64,000 nt of DNA. Origin: Roseicyclus sp. (GTDB lineage: Bacteria > Pseudomonadota > Alphaproteobacteria > Rhodobacterales > Rhodobacteraceae). The notes beneath the pieces are model-generated. The model had not been told where the DNA came from. It was given only the letters and a program-made list of their open reading frames with translations, and made no database searches. The position numbers and the translations under genes were made by a program. Shown piece by piece: positions 24,751 through 33,851 of this stretch (positions within the stretch are counted from its first letter, which is position 1; every line of letters begins with the position of its first letter). The stretch is from positions 82,244-146,243 of the forward strand of contig JAGYJU010000016.1 in assembly GCA_018401965.1 (NCBI GenBank), in the 5' to 3' direction.

Positions 24751-26550
24751 ATGACCGACCTCGACCGCATTCGCAACTTTTCCATCGTCGCCCATATCGA
24801 CCACGGCAAATCCACGCTGGCCGACCGGCTGATCCAGCTGACCGGCACCGTGGCCGAACGCGACATGCAGGCGCAGATCCTCGACAGCATGGATATCGAA
24901 CGCGAACGCGGCATCACGATCAAGGCCAACACCGTGCGCATCGAATACCCGGCCAAGGATGGGCACACCTATATCCTCAACCTGATCGACACCCCCGGCC
25001 ATGTCGATTTCGCCTACGAAGTCAGCCGGTCCATGCAGGCGGTCGAAGGCTCGCTTCTGGTGGTCGATGCCTCCCAGGGGGTCGAGGCGCAGACGCTCGC
25101 CAATGTCTACCAGGCCATCGATGCGGATCACGAAATCGTGCCCGTCCTCAACAAGATCGACCTGCCCGCCGCCGAACCCGACCGCGTCAAGGAACAGATC
25201 GAGGACGTGATCGGCATCGACGCATCCAACGCCGTGGAAATTTCCGCCAAGACCGGCCTTGGCATCCCCGATGTGCTCGAGGCGATCGTGACCCGCCTGC
25301 CCGCCCCCAAGGGCACGCGCGATGCGCCGCTCAAGGCGATGCTGGTCGACAGCTATTATGACCCCTACCTGGGCGTGGTCGTTCTGATCCGCGTCATCGA
25401 CGGAGTGATCAAAAAGGGCGACCGCATTCGCATGATGCGCACCGGCGGCACCTACCCGATCGAGAAACTGGGCGTGTTCAAACCCGCCATGCAGGACATC
25501 GCCGAACTTGGCCCCGGCGAGATCGGCTTTTTCACCGCCCAGATCAAACAGGTCCGCGACACCCGCGTGGGCGACACCGTCACGCATGAGAAAAAACAAT
25601 GCGCGACCGCCCTTCCCGGCTTCAAACCGTCCATCCCGGTGGTGTTCTGCGGCCTCTTCCCGGTCGATGCCAATGAATTCGAAGACCTGCGCGACGCGAT
25701 GGAAAAACTGGCGCTGAACGACGCCAGCTTTACCTTCGAGATGGAAACCTCGGCCGCGCTCGGCTTTGGCTTTCGCTGCGGCTTCCTCGGGCTTTTGCAC
25801 CTGGAGGTGATCCGCGACCGCCTTGAACGCGAATATGACATCGACCTGATCACCACCGCGCCAAGCGTGATCTACAACATCCACATGCGCGACGGGACCT
25901 TGCTGGAACTGCACAACCCCGCCGACATGCCCGACCTGACCCATGTCGACCATATCGAGGAACCGCGCATCAAGGCCACGATCCTGGTGCCCGATGAATA
26001 CCTCGGCGACGTTCTGAAACTGTGCCAGGACCGGCGCGGCATCCAGCTTGACCTGACCTATGCCGGGTCGCGCGCCATGGTGGTCTATGACCTGCCGCTG
26101 AACGAGGTGGTGTTCGATTTCTACGACCGGCTGAAATCGGTGACCAAGGGCTATGCGTCCTTCGACTACCAGATGATCGGCTACCGCGAAGACCATCTGG
26201 TGAAAATGTCGATCCTCGTGAACGACGAACCGGTGGATGCGCTGTCGATGATGGTGCACCGCGACCGCGCCGAGGGGCGGGGCCGCCAGCTTGTCGAAAA
26301 GCTCAAGGAACTGATCCCGCGCCACATGTTCAAGATCCCGATCCAGGCCGCCATCGGCGGCCGCGTCATCGCGCGCGAAACCCTGTCGGCGATGCGCAAG
26401 GACGTGACGGCCAAATGCTACGGCGGGGATGCCACGCGCAAGCGCAAGCTGCTGGACAAGCAGAAGGCCGGCAAGAAGAAGATGCGCCAGTTCGGCAAGG
26501 TCGAAATCCCGCAGTCGGCGTTTATCAATGCGTTGAAGATGGATGGGTGA
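24751..26550 (+). CDS. lepA: Elongation factor 4 (LepA)
   Basis: Protein of 599 residues, the family length. GTPase domain: [14 protein letters not shown] (G1), RERGITIKA (G2), DTPGHVDF (G3), NKIDLP (G4). Then come domains II and III ([13 protein letters not shown]) and the LepA-specific C terminus with [29 protein letters not shown]. It promotes ribosome function under stress by back-translocation or late assembly. Start ATG 24751 ([10 protein letters not shown]) is preferred over an ATG 12 bases upstream because the family begins there. Two stem-loops follow the stop. Confidence 0.97.
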   Translation: MTDLDRIRNFSIVAHIDHGKSTLADRLIQLTGTVAERDMQAQILDSMDIERERGITIKANTVRIEYPAKDGHTYILNLIDTPGHVDFAYEVSRSMQAVEGSLLVVDASQGVEAQTLANVYQAIDADHEIVPVLNKIDLPAAEPDRVKEQIEDVIGIDASNAVEISAKTGLGIPDVLEAIVTRLPAPKGTRDAPLKAMLVDSYYDPYLGVVVLIRVIDGVIKKGDRIRMMRTGGTYPIEKLGVFKPAMQDIAELGPGEIGFFTAQIKQVRDTRVGDTVTHEKKQCATALPGFKPSIPVVFCGLFPVDANEFEDLRDAMEKLALNDASFTFEMETSAALGFGFRCGFLGLLHLEVIRDRLEREYDIDLITTAPSVIYNIHMRDGTLLELHNPADMPDLTHVDHIEEPRIKATILVPDEYLGDVLKLCQDRRGIQLDLTYAGSRAMVVYDLPLNEVVFDFYDRLKSVTKGYASFDYQMIGYREDHLVKMSILVNDEPVDALSMMVHRDRAEGRGRQLVEKLKELIPRHMFKIPIQAAIGGRVIARETLSAMRKDVTAKCYGGDATRKRKLLDKQKAGKKKMRQFGKVEIPQSAFINALKMDG

Positions 26551-26554
26551 GCAG

Positions 26555-26635
26555 CAGTTTGAGTCCGCAACAGCGGACTGAAACTGTTGACGGTGGGCGA
26601 AAGCGACTTTTGCTTGCAAAAGTCTGCGGGCCCAC
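26555..26635. repeat. Two adjacent stem-loops after lepA
   Basis: First: CAGTTT-G-AGTCCGC (26555-26568), loop AACA, GCGGACT-G-AAACTG (26573-26586), 13 pairs and one internal mismatch. Second: outer stem GTGGGC (26593-26598) / GCCCAC (26630-26635), inner stem GACTTTTGC-TT-GCAAAAGTC. There is no U-run after either. They look like a dispersed structured repeat (ERIC-like) rather than a simple terminator. Confidence 0.6.
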
Positions 26636-26774
26636 TCGGTGGGAAGCATTGGATCGCACGTGTTTGCTCTAAATCCTCGACAGATACCCCCTAAGCCATT
26701 GAGGATCATTAGATTCACAAGGCCGTTGCAACCAATCACTCATCATGCGAGTCTCAAAAAAAATGAGGCGAACC

Positions 26775-27362
26775 GTGAACGAAAGATTTGTACTGGCTCC
26801 GCAGCCAACACTCAAAAGAGTTGCTGATCTAGATGGTCCCGACTTCTATCCTACGCCAGCTTGGGCAACACACGCCTTGATCGAGAATGAAATTTTCGCA
26901 GGTGGGATCTGGGAGTGTGCGTGTGGCGATGGTGCTATGTCTGAAGTGCTTAAGTTGGCCGCTAGGCATGTAGACAGTAGTGACTTGTATGAGCGTGGTT
27001 ACGGCGATCATGGCATTGATTTTCGAACGTCTCAACGCTGCGCGGACAACATCGTTACGAACCCGCCATTTCATAGCGCGGAGGAGTTTGTACACATCGG
27101 AGTAAAAAATTCGAGGAAAAAATTTGCCCTGCTGCTGAGGCTTGCCTTTCTAGAGGGCGCCAAACGCCAAGAAACCATATTTCGCGAGCACGCACCTAGT
27201 CGAGTGTGGGTTTTCAGCGAACGCATTACTTTTTATCAGCGTGGTGCAGAGCGAAAAGGAAGCGGCACCACTGCATATGCGTGGTTCGTATGGGACAAGG
27301 ATCATGTTGGCCCTACAGAGCTGAAGTGGCTACCTACCGGCTATAAGGCGAAGCATTCCTAG
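26775..27362 (+). CDS. SAM-dependent (DNA) methyltransferase-like protein
   Basis: Protein of 195 residues from GTG 26775 (GAGG 6 bases upstream); ATG 26745 would add ten residues. Motif I is WECACGDGAMSEVL, followed by SSDLYERGYG. Motif IV is DNIVTNPPF, typical of N6-adenine or N4-cytosine amino-methyltransferases. The C-terminal half, KKFALLLRLAFLEGAKR and TTAYAWFVWDKDHVGP, matches methyltransferase-like proteins common in phages and islands. No restriction gene of normal size is adjacent. Base composition is clearly AT-richer than the neighbours, so the gene was probably acquired. Its stop overlaps the convergent gene's stop by 4 bases. Confidence 0.72.
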   Translation: MNERFVLAPQPTLKRVADLDGPDFYPTPAWATHALIENEIFAGGIWECACGDGAMSEVLKLAARHVDSSDLYERGYGDHGIDFRTSQRCADNIVTNPPFHSAEEFVHIGVKNSRKKFALLLRLAFLEGAKRQETIFREHAPSRVWVFSERITFYQRGAERKGSGTTAYAWFVWDKDHVGPTELKWLPTGYKAKHS

Positions 27363-27667
27363 TCTTTGTGCTCCTTGACAGACTTTCGCCCTATGTCCGT
27401 GATCTCCCAGCTCTCGCCGTCCGGGTCATAGATGGCGAGCCCGCGAGTGGAAAGACCAGTACCCTGATCTCGATGAGAAACAGTGTTGCGTACCTTCTGA
27501 GAAAAATAGGTGTCGCTTCTACCGTCTGCGATCATCGCATCTTTACCAGTGGGACTGAGCCTGTCTTCAAGTCGTTCAATGAGTTCTGAAATCGACAACT
27601 TGCCACTCTTGCTAGCTGCAAGCTCCTTCAGCAACTCATCACGAACTTCCGATTCTGTGTATGACAT
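27359..27667 (-). CDS. Winged-helix protein resembling the Mrr N-terminal domain
   Basis: Protein of 102 residues. A helical region (ELLKELAASKSGKLSISELI) precedes a winged-helix pattern with TYFSQKVRNTVSHRD, GLAIYDPDGESWEITDIGRKSV. This pattern, ending W-x-I-T-x-x-G, is that of the DNA-reading domain in Mrr-like and HNH restriction enzymes, but no catalytic domain follows. It is either a free-standing domain or the left-over front end of a nuclease. It is AT-rich like its neighbour and converges on the methyltransferase gene. Confidence 0.5.
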   Translation of the reverse strand: MSYTESEVRDELLKELAASKSGKLSISELIERLEDRLSPTGKDAMIADGRSDTYFSQKVRNTVSHRDQGTGLSTRGLAIYDPDGESWEITDIGRKSVKEHKD

Positions 27668-27810
27668 TAGACCCTCAATGCTTTAATGAGCTTATTTCAC
27701 GGCAGCACATGCGAGAGAGTGGAGCCTTTTTCAAGATGCCATGATAAACAAATAGCAGCATCCCGCAGGTGGAGTTCCAACCCACCATCCCCCGCAACCA
27801 ATCGCGTACC

Positions 27811-27835
27811 CTCGTGGGCTAAAACCCCACCCTAC
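27811..27835 (-). repeat. REP-type element at the RAYT 3' end
   Basis: Minus strand begins GTAG then GGTGGGGTTTTAGCCCAC, a hairpin with 5' GTAG tetranucleotide. The TAG of this GTAG is the stop codon of the second RAYT frame (27832-27834). A second hairpin GGTGG-AGTTCCAAC-CCACC follows at about 27769-27787. Confidence 0.65.
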
Positions 27836-28447
27836 ATCCCCAGATCCATCCCCGGCACATATCGCGCGTCCCGATGCACCGAGGAAAACGGCCAATCCTC
27901 CGGCCGCGCGACGAACCCGTGTTTCACCGGGTTCATCCAACAATACCGGACATGCGCCCAATACTCCGCCTCGTCCCGGATATGGTGTTCCCAGAACCGG
28001 CGTTGCCACACGGCCTGCTCCCGCTTGTCGTGCCGTAGGCCGGGCTTCAGCCCGGCATACCGTCCCGACCGAACGACCGGGAGATCCGGTGGGGTATGTG
28101 TATGCCGACATTGCCGGCATTGCCGGCATTGCCGGGCTGAAGCCCGGCCTACCCTCAACAACATCCACCGCATATTTCCCCCGCACCGCGCGCGTGAACC
28201 GCGCCTTGATCGCGCCCCACCGCACGCCATAGGCCCGGTCCCCCGGCGGCATCTGCCAAACCGCATGGATATGATCGGGCAAGACCACCCATGCCTCGAT
28301 GCCAAAGGGCCGCTCCGCCCGCGTCACCCGCACCGCCTCCCGCAACAGACCCACCTCGCGCACCAACACGTCCCCGCCCCGCGCGGCGAGCGTGACGGTG
28401 AAAAACACCAAGGCTCCGGTGACCTGCGGGCGGCGATAGATCGACAT
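27832..28447 (-). pseudogene. REP-associated tyrosine transposase (RAYT), disrupted by a REP pair
   Basis: Y1 transposase of the IS200-like superfamily in two frames. The front (from 28447) has SIYRRPQVTGALVFFTVTL, LPDHIHAVWQMPPGD (the HUH motif HIH) and WGAIKARFTRAVRG. The back (frame ending 27832) has AVWQRRFWEHHIRDEAEYW, VRYCWMNPVKHGFVARPEDW. The conserved parts are joined out of frame by about 120 bp containing two inverted REP sequences (28035-28152). RAYTs act on REP sequences, so this gene appears to have been hit by its own substrate. The encoded C-terminal half lacks a start of its own. Confidence 0.8.
28035..28152. repeat. Inverted REP pair (BIME-like) inside the RAYT gene
   Basis: Plus-strand copy GTAG-GCCGGGCTTCAGCCCGGC (28035-28056) and the same sequence on the minus strand at 28131-28152. 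Both open with GTAG and point away from each other's hairpins in the manner of a BIME. Between them lie ACCGTCCCGACCGAACGACC and a triplicated CATTGCCGG unit. Confidence 0.85.
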
Positions 28448-28540
28448 GGCGGGCAGCCTGCCAGACCATGGTTAAGCCCCGCTTAACAGCGGCCAAATCC
28501 CAACCGCATGTGACTTCGCCCCTGCAAGCCCCTGATGTCG

Positions 28541-29314
28541 TCAGCCCGCGCCAGGCCCGCCGCCGAAAAACGCCGCGATGGACGCCTCGAATTCGCGCGG
28601 CTTGTCGGCGTGCAGCCAATGGCCCGCACCGGGGATCTTGGCGAATTTCGCCGCCGGGAACAGCGCCTTGATGGGCGCGCGATGGTCGGGTTTCACGTAA
28701 TCCGACAGGGCGCCGGACAGGAAAAGCGCCGGGCCGTCGAAGGGCCCCGCCAGATCCGGCCAGCCCAGGATGTCGGGCATGAACCGGTCCAGCACATCGA
28801 GGTTCAACCGCCAATGCCGCGCCTTCACATCCAGCGATTGCAGCAAAAAGGCCCGCACGCCCGCCTCGGCCACATGCGCGGCCAACTGGGCATCGGCATC
28901 GCGCCGCGTCTGCACGCGCGACAGGTCCACGGCCCGCATCGCCGCGACCAGATGCGCCTGCGTATGGCCATAGGCGACGGGCGCGATATCGGCGACGATC
29001 AGGCGGCGCACGGCTTCGGGATGGATCAGCGCCAGCGCCATCGCCGCCTTGCCGCCCATGGAATGGCCCAGCACATCCGCCTGCCCGCCATGGGCCGCGA
29101 TCACCTCGGCCAGATCGGCGGCCAGATCGGGGTAGCGGTGGCTGTCCGTCCAGGCGCTGTCACCATGGTTGCGCATGTCCACCGCCAGCACGCGGCGCGC
29201 GCCCGACAGGCGTTTGGCGATCACGCCCCAGTTGCGGGCGGACCCGAACAGGCCATGGGCGATCAGGATGGGCGGGTGGGCGGCATCATCGCCCTGCGAT
29301 ATGACGTGCAGCAT
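28541..29314 (-). CDS. Alpha/beta hydrolase (YbfF/ABHD11-like esterase)
   Basis: Protein of 257 residues. Oxyanion motif ILIAHGLFGSARNW (about 16-29), nucleophile elbow LGHSMGGKAA (Ser about residue 85), AVDMRNHGDS, and the catalytic His in PGAGHWLHADKP. The overall pattern matches YbfF-type short acyl esterases. The physiological substrate is unknown. It is followed downstream by the RAYT region and is divergent from the gene at 29427. Confidence 0.88.
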   Translation of the reverse strand: MLHVISQGDDAAHPPILIAHGLFGSARNWGVIAKRLSGARRVLAVDMRNHGDSAWTDSHRYPDLAADLAEVIAAHGGQADVLGHSMGGKAAMALALIHPEAVRRLIVADIAPVAYGHTQAHLVAAMRAVDLSRVQTRRDADAQLAAHVAEAGVRAFLLQSLDVKARHWRLNLDVLDRFMPDILGWPDLAGPFDGPALFLSGALSDYVKPDHRAPIKALFPAAKFAKIPGAGHWLHADKPREFEASIAAFFGGGPGAG

Positions 29315-29426
29315 GGCACAGCTGATAGGCCAAGCCCGGGGCCTGTGGCCAGCCCAAAGCAGCGGCTTGAGGGAAATCGTCGATCTGGCCTATCGTCAAC
29401 CATCAGCCCTGGGGAAAGCCGCATCC

Positions 29427-29798
29427 ATGGACCAGCGCAAGCGCTCCGAGCCCCACGACGACCTGCGCCGCGAGATTGCCGCGCGGATCAATATCCATGC
29501 GAGAACCTTTGATGGCGCCATACGCCGGGCCGGAAGGCTTTTGCCGCGATCCGCGCGCGCCGCCGCCGCCGAGCTGATGGCGATCGAGGCGCGATTGGCG
29601 CATCCGAAACTGGCCACCCGCACCGACCCGGCCCTGAGGGCGCAGGCCGCCGACCGGTTTCGCGCCAGCCTTGCCGCTTACAAGCCGGGCGCGCGCGCCG
29701 CCCGCGACCGCGCCTTTCTCATGGCCGAAATCGGCGTCAAGCTGGTCATCCTGATCGGGGCGGGGCTGGCGCTATTGTATTGGCAGACCAGCCCCTGA
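29427..29798 (+). CDS. Hypothetical protein with C-terminal membrane helix
   Basis: Protein of 123 residues: a basic, Ala-rich helical body (DDLRREIAARINIHARTF, SARAAAAELMAIEARLAH) and one membrane helix at about residues 99-117 (EIGVKLVILIGAGLALLYW). No family is recognised. ATG at 29427 is the only start before the conserved-looking part; the ribosome site is weak. It converges on the pirin gene with 6 bases between stops. Confidence 0.55.
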   Translation: MDQRKRSEPHDDLRREIAARINIHARTFDGAIRRAGRLLPRSARAAAAELMAIEARLAHPKLATRTDPALRAQAADRFRASLAAYKPGARAARDRAFLMAEIGVKLVILIGAGLALLYWQTSP

Positions 29799-29804
29799 CC
29801 GCGA

Positions 29805-30716
29805 TCAATGCGCCGGTTTGATGAAGGTGCCGTTGCGCAGGTCGCGCATGGCCTGTTGCAATTCGGCCTGCGTGTTCATCACGATCGGCCCGTGCCAGGC
29901 CACCGGTTCCTCGATCGGCGCGCCGGAAATCAACAGGAACCGCACGCCTTGCGGCCCGGCCTGAACCGTCACCTCGTCACCCGACCCAAAGCGGATCAGC
30001 GTGCGGTCGCCCGACAGGTCGCGGATGTTGACTTCTTGGCCCATCACCTCTTTTTCCAGCAGCACACCGCGCGGCCGCGACGCATCGGCAAAGGCCGCAG
30101 CCCCTTCGAACACATAGGCAAAGGCGCGGCGATAGGTGTCGATGCGGAAGGTCTTTTTCACGCCCGCCGGCACGCTGATATCGAGGTATTGAGGATCGGC
30201 GGCGATGCCATCCACCGGGCCGCGCTTGCCCCAAAACTCGCCGGTGATCACGCGCACATGGGTGCCGTCATCATCCGTCACCTCGGGGATGTCGCCACCC
30301 TGAATGTCCTGGTAGCGCGGCGCGGTCATCTTTTGCGCGGCGGGCAGGTTGCCCCAAAGCTGAAAGCCGTGCATCTGCCCCTGCCGGTTTCCCAGCGGCA
30401 TTTCCTGGTGCAGGATGCCCGATCCGGCGGTCATCCATTGCACCGATCCCGCGCCCAGACGCCCGTGATTGCCAAGGCTGTCGGAATGTTCGACCGTTCC
30501 GGCCAGGACATAGGTGATCGTCTCGATCCCGCGATGGGGGTGCCAGGGAAACCCGTCGCGGTAGAAATCCGGGTCGTCATTGCGGAAGTCGTCGAACAGC
30601 AGGAACGGGTCCAGTTCCTTTGGATCCTGGAAGCCAAAGGCGCGGTGCAGATGCACGCCTGCGCCTTCCATGGTCGGGCGGGCCGGGCGGGTTTCAAGAA
30701 CGGGACGGATCGACAT
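29805..30716 (-). CDS. Pirin family protein
   Basis: Protein of 303 residues, a bicupin. The N-terminal pirin domain has the metal ligands in GFPWHPHRGIETITYVL (His pair) and MTAGSGILHQEMP (His, Glu). The C-terminal domain runs from about residue 180 and is shorter on motifs. Pirins bind iron and some have quercetinase activity; the role here is open. AGGAG lies 8 bases before ATG 30716. It is divergent from the dehydrogenase gene at 30898. Confidence 0.92.
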   Translation of the reverse strand: MSIRPVLETRPARPTMEGAGVHLHRAFGFQDPKELDPFLLFDDFRNDDPDFYRDGFPWHPHRGIETITYVLAGTVEHSDSLGNHGRLGAGSVQWMTAGSGILHQEMPLGNRQGQMHGFQLWGNLPAAQKMTAPRYQDIQGGDIPEVTDDDGTHVRVITGEFWGKRGPVDGIAADPQYLDISVPAGVKKTFRIDTYRRAFAYVFEGAAAFADASRPRGVLLEKEVMGQEVNIRDLSGDRTLIRFGSGDEVTVQAGPQGVRFLLISGAPIEEPVAWHGPIVMNTQAELQQAMRDLRNGTFIKPAH

Positions 30717-30897
30717 CGGTGCTGTCTCCTGCGTGGTGTTGCGACAGATGTAGCGATGTCGCGGCGCGGTGCAATGCAGCCGCCCACACCAAGCCTGTGC
30801 AGCAATGCAGAGCCGGCGCGCAACAGGTCGTTTTCGGACGCGACAGGGCCAGGGCCGCCACGGATGCTGCGGCAAAACCAAAGGGAGAGGGTTGGAC

Positions 30898-31854
30898 ATG
30901 CGTGTCGGTTTCATCGGTCTGGGCAATGTCGGCGCAAAGCTGGCCGGAACGCTTTTGCGCAACGGCATCGCGATTTCGGTCGTCGACCTGGACCCGGCCA
31001 AGGTCGCGGAATTCACCGCGAAAGGCGCGGGCACGGCCGATGGCCCCAAGGCGCTGATGGCGGCCTGCGACGTGGTGATCACCTGCCTGCCCCGGCCCGA
31101 CATCTCGGCGGCGGTGGTCGAGGGCCCCGGCGGCATCCTCGAGGCGATGGGGCCGGGCAAGATCTGGCTGGAAATGTCCACGACTGACGCGACCGAAATC
31201 ACCCGGCTGGGGGAAAAGGTTGCGGCGACGGGCGGGGCCGCCGTCGATTGCCCGGTCTCGGGCGGCTGTCACCGCGCTGATACCGGCAATATCTCGATCT
31301 TCGCGGGCTGTGACCGGGCCACGTTCGAAACCGTCCTGCCGCTTTTGACCACGATGGGGCGGCGGGTGCTGCACACCGGGCCGATCGGATCGGCCAGCGT
31401 GCTGAAGGTGATCACCAATTACCTGGCCACGGCCAATCTTGTGTCCTGCACCGAGGCGCTGAGCGTCGCGGCGGGCGCGGGGCTTGACCTGGCCACCGCC
31501 TATGAGGCGATCAAGATTTCGTCGGGCACGTCCTTTGTGCATGAAACCGAAAGCCAGGTGATCCTGAACGGGTCGCGCGACATCAGTTTCACCATGGACC
31601 TGGTCGCCAAGGATATCGGCCTGTTCCAGGACGTGGCCGACCGCGCCGGTGTCCCGGTCGAGGTCAACCCGCTGTTGATTTCCATCTTCCAGGACGGGAT
31701 CGCACGTTACGGCGCCCGCGAATTGTCGCCCAACATCATCCGACGGCTGGAGGACGCGACCGGCCTTGATATCCGCGCGCCGGGCTTTCCGCCGGAAATG
31801 GTCGATGACGAACCCGAGGAACCGGGCGCAGAGGTCCGGGTGCAGCGCGGCTGA
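30898..31854 (+). CDS. NAD(P)-dependent beta-hydroxyacid dehydrogenase (3-hydroxyisobutyrate dehydrogenase family)
   Basis: Protein of 318 residues. Rossmann motif VGFIGLGNVGAKLAG (residues 3-17), the substrate loop DCPVSGGCHRADTG (about 117-130), and the catalytic Lys in SASVLKVITNYLATANL (about residue 169). The C-terminal helical domain ends in an acidic extension (DDEPEEPGAE). Family members oxidise 3-hydroxyisobutyrate, tartronate semialdehyde or related acids; which one cannot be told. GGGAG is 11 bases before the ATG. Confidence 0.9.
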   Translation: MRVGFIGLGNVGAKLAGTLLRNGIAISVVDLDPAKVAEFTAKGAGTADGPKALMAACDVVITCLPRPDISAAVVEGPGGILEAMGPGKIWLEMSTTDATEITRLGEKVAATGGAAVDCPVSGGCHRADTGNISIFAGCDRATFETVLPLLTTMGRRVLHTGPIGSASVLKVITNYLATANLVSCTEALSVAAGAGLDLATAYEAIKISSGTSFVHETESQVILNGSRDISFTMDLVAKDIGLFQDVADRAGVPVEVNPLLISIFQDGIARYGARELSPNIIRRLEDATGLDIRAPGFPPEMVDDEPEEPGAEVRVQRG

Positions 31855-31892
31855 CCCTCGCCAAGCGGCGCGGGACGCGCTAAGGGGCGGCC

Positions 31893-32408
31893 ATGGCAAA
31901 GCAAAAACACGACCCGAACGAGGTATTGGCCACCATCGACCCGCAACCGGTGCGCCGGGTGTTCACCACCGGCGTGGTTGGGCTGTTGGGGGCGATCCTG
32001 CTTTATGTCGCAGCGGCGACCCCGCCGGTCGATGTGGCCTGGCTCGCATTCCTCGTCGTGACGGGCCTGGGCGCGATCTACCTGGCCTGGCGGGTGTGGC
32101 AGGCGACGGCGGTGCGGCTGGAACTGACCCGGAGCGAATTGCGCGAAACCGGCGGCCGGGTGCTCTTTTCCCTGGATGAGGTCGACAGCATCGACCGCAG
32201 CATCTTTGCCTTCAAACCGGCGGGCGGCTTTCTGGTGCGGCTCAAGACCCCCACGACCCGCGGCCGGGTCTATGCGCCCGCGCTCTGGTGGCGGGCCCGC
32301 GCCCGCGTCGCCGTGGGCGGGGCCACGGCCGGCAGCCAGGCCAAGCCGGTGGCCGACCTGATCAGCATCATCGTGGCAGAGCGCCGGGGCGACATGCCCC
32401 GGCGGTGA
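31893..32408 (+). CDS. Hypothetical membrane protein with PH-like tail
   Basis: Protein of 171 residues. Two membrane helices (about residues 25-43 and 48-68, VVGLLGAILLYVAA and WLAFLVVTGLGAIYLAWRV) are followed by a soluble region with RLELTRSELRETGGRVLFSL and DSIDRSIFAFKPAGGFLVRL that resembles bacterial PH-like domains. No function is known. It lies 38 bases after the dehydrogenase and is probably in the same transcript; it converges on the glutamate dehydrogenase gene. Confidence 0.65.
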   Translation: MAKQKHDPNEVLATIDPQPVRRVFTTGVVGLLGAILLYVAAATPPVDVAWLAFLVVTGLGAIYLAWRVWQATAVRLELTRSELRETGGRVLFSLDEVDSIDRSIFAFKPAGGFLVRLKTPTTRGRVYAPALWWRARARVAVGGATAGSQAKPVADLISIIVAERRGDMPRR

Positions 32409-32417
32409 TCGCCGCGA

Positions 32418-33851
32418 TCAGATGCCCTTGGCCTGGTAGCTTTTCGCCACCCGTTCGATGCTGACCAGAAAACCCGCCGTGCGCAGATCGGTGACCTTGT
32501 CATGGCCCCACCAGACCTCGCGCATGGATTGGTAGGCGGCACGCATCGTGTCATCCAGCCCGGACCGCACCAGTTCCAGTTCATCGGCGCCGCGCAGGTA
32601 GCGTTCCTTGAAATTCGGTGACAGGGTCCAGTTGATCGAACTGTCGCGGCTGATGCGTTCCAATTCGTCGACGATCAGCTGGTGGCGGGCCTCTTCCTGG
32701 CGGCGCTGCATCCGGCCAAAGCGGATATGCGACAGGTTCTTGACCCATTCGAAATAGCTGACCGTCACGCCGCCGGCATTGGCATAAAGATCGGGAATGA
32801 TGACCGTGCCCTTGTGGCGCAGGATGTCGTCAGCCCCGGCGGTGACCGGGCCATTGGCGGCCTCGATGATCAACGGCGCCTGGATCGCCCCGGCGTTATG
32901 GGTATTGATCACCCCTTCCATCGCGGCGGGGATCAGGATGTCGCAATCTGCCTCCAGCACACGGGCACCCTCGGCGTGGTAGGTGCCATAGGGGCAATCC
33001 TTGACCCCGCCATGCCGCGTGATCCAGTCGCGCAGGGCCACGATATCAAGCCCGGCCTGGTTTTCGACCGCGCCATCGCGTTCGATCACATGGGTGATCT
33101 TGCACCCGTCCTGGGTGCTTAGATACAAGGCGGCATGATAGCCCACGTTGCCAAGGCCCTGCACGATCACCCGCTTGCCGTCGAGCGTGCCCGAGAGGCC
33201 CGCCTTTTTCACATCTTCGGGGTGGCGGAAAAATTCCTGCAGCGCGTATTGCACGCCGCGCCCGGTCGCCTCGACCCGGCCCTGGATGCCGCCCGCATGG
33301 ATCGGCTTTCCGGTGACGCAGGCGCGTGCGTTGATGTCGGTGGTGTTCATCCGCGCGTATTGATCCGCGATGATCGCCATTTCGCGTTCGCCCGTGCCCA
33401 TGTCGGGGGCGGGTACGTTCTGGGCCGGGTCGATCAGGTCGCGCTTGATCAGTTCATAGGCAAAGCGGCGCGTGATCTTTTCCAGCTCATCCGCATCCCA
33501 GTGGCGCGGATCGATGCACAGCCCCCCCTTGGACCCGCCAAAGGGCGCCTCGACCAGCGCGCATTTGTAGGTCATCAGCGCCGCAAGCGCCTCGACCTCG
33601 TCCTGGTTCACGGATGGTGCATAGCGGATGCCGCCCTTGACCGGTTCGGTATGTTCCGAATGCACCGAACGATAGCCCGTGAAGGTGTGGACTTCCCCCC
33701 GCAGCTTGACCCCGAACCGCACCGTGTAGGTCGAATTGCAAACCCGGATCTTTTCTTCCAGCCCCGGCGGCAGATCCATCAACGCGGCGGCGCGGGTAAA
33801 CATAAGATCTACAGATTGGCGAAAGCTCGGCTCGCCTGTGGTCGCGGTCAT
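32418..33851 (-). CDS. gdhA: Glu/Leu/Phe/Val family amino-acid dehydrogenase (glutamate dehydrogenase)
   Basis: Protein of 477 residues. Substrate domain: VKGGIRYAPSVNQDEVEALA and MTYKCALVEAPFGGSKGG (the catalytic Lys lies in these motifs), then VPAPDMGTGEREMA. NAD(P) domain: VIVQGLGNVGYHAAL (GxGxxG). These fit the glutamate dehydrogenase branch. The very long open frame upstream is an artefact of GC-rich antisense sequence. The start is ATG 33851 (MTATTGEPSF), with AGGGG upstream. Cofactor preference is not evident. It probably links glutamate and 2-oxoglutarate in catabolism. Confidence 0.9.
   Translation of the reverse strand: MTATTGEPSFRQSVDLMFTRAAALMDLPPGLEEKIRVCNSTYTVRFGVKLRGEVHTFTGYRSVHSEHTEPVKGGIRYAPSVNQDEVEALAALMTYKCALVEAPFGGSKGGLCIDPRHWDADELEKITRRFAYELIKRDLIDPAQNVPAPDMGTGEREMAIIADQYARMNTTDINARACVTGKPIHAGGIQGRVEATGRGVQYALQEFFRHPEDVKKAGLSGTLDGKRVIVQGLGNVGYHAALYLSTQDGCKITHVIERDGAVENQAGLDIVALRDWITRHGGVKDCPYGTYHAEGARVLEADCDILIPAAMEGVINTHNAGAIQAPLIIEAANGPVTAGADDILRHKGTVIIPDLYANAGGVTVSYFEWVKNLSHIRFGRMQRRQEEARHQLIVDELERISRDSSINWTLSPNFKERYLRGADELELVRSGLDDTMRAAYQSMREVWWGHDKVTDLRTAGFLVSIERVAKSYQAKGI

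Noticed and set aside
24346..26739. Minus-strand open frame of 797 codons opposite lepA
   Set aside because: Fully antisense to a clear LepA gene; no motifs, low-complexity His/Asp/Gln composition.
26745..27667. Prophage remnant
   Set aside because: Apart from one phage-type methyltransferase there are no integrase, capsid, terminase or lysis genes and no attachment site.
28110..28137. Tandem CATTGCCGG repeat as a CRISPR or minisatellite
   Set aside because: Only three units of 9 bases without spacers; it is the loop side of a REP hairpin pair.
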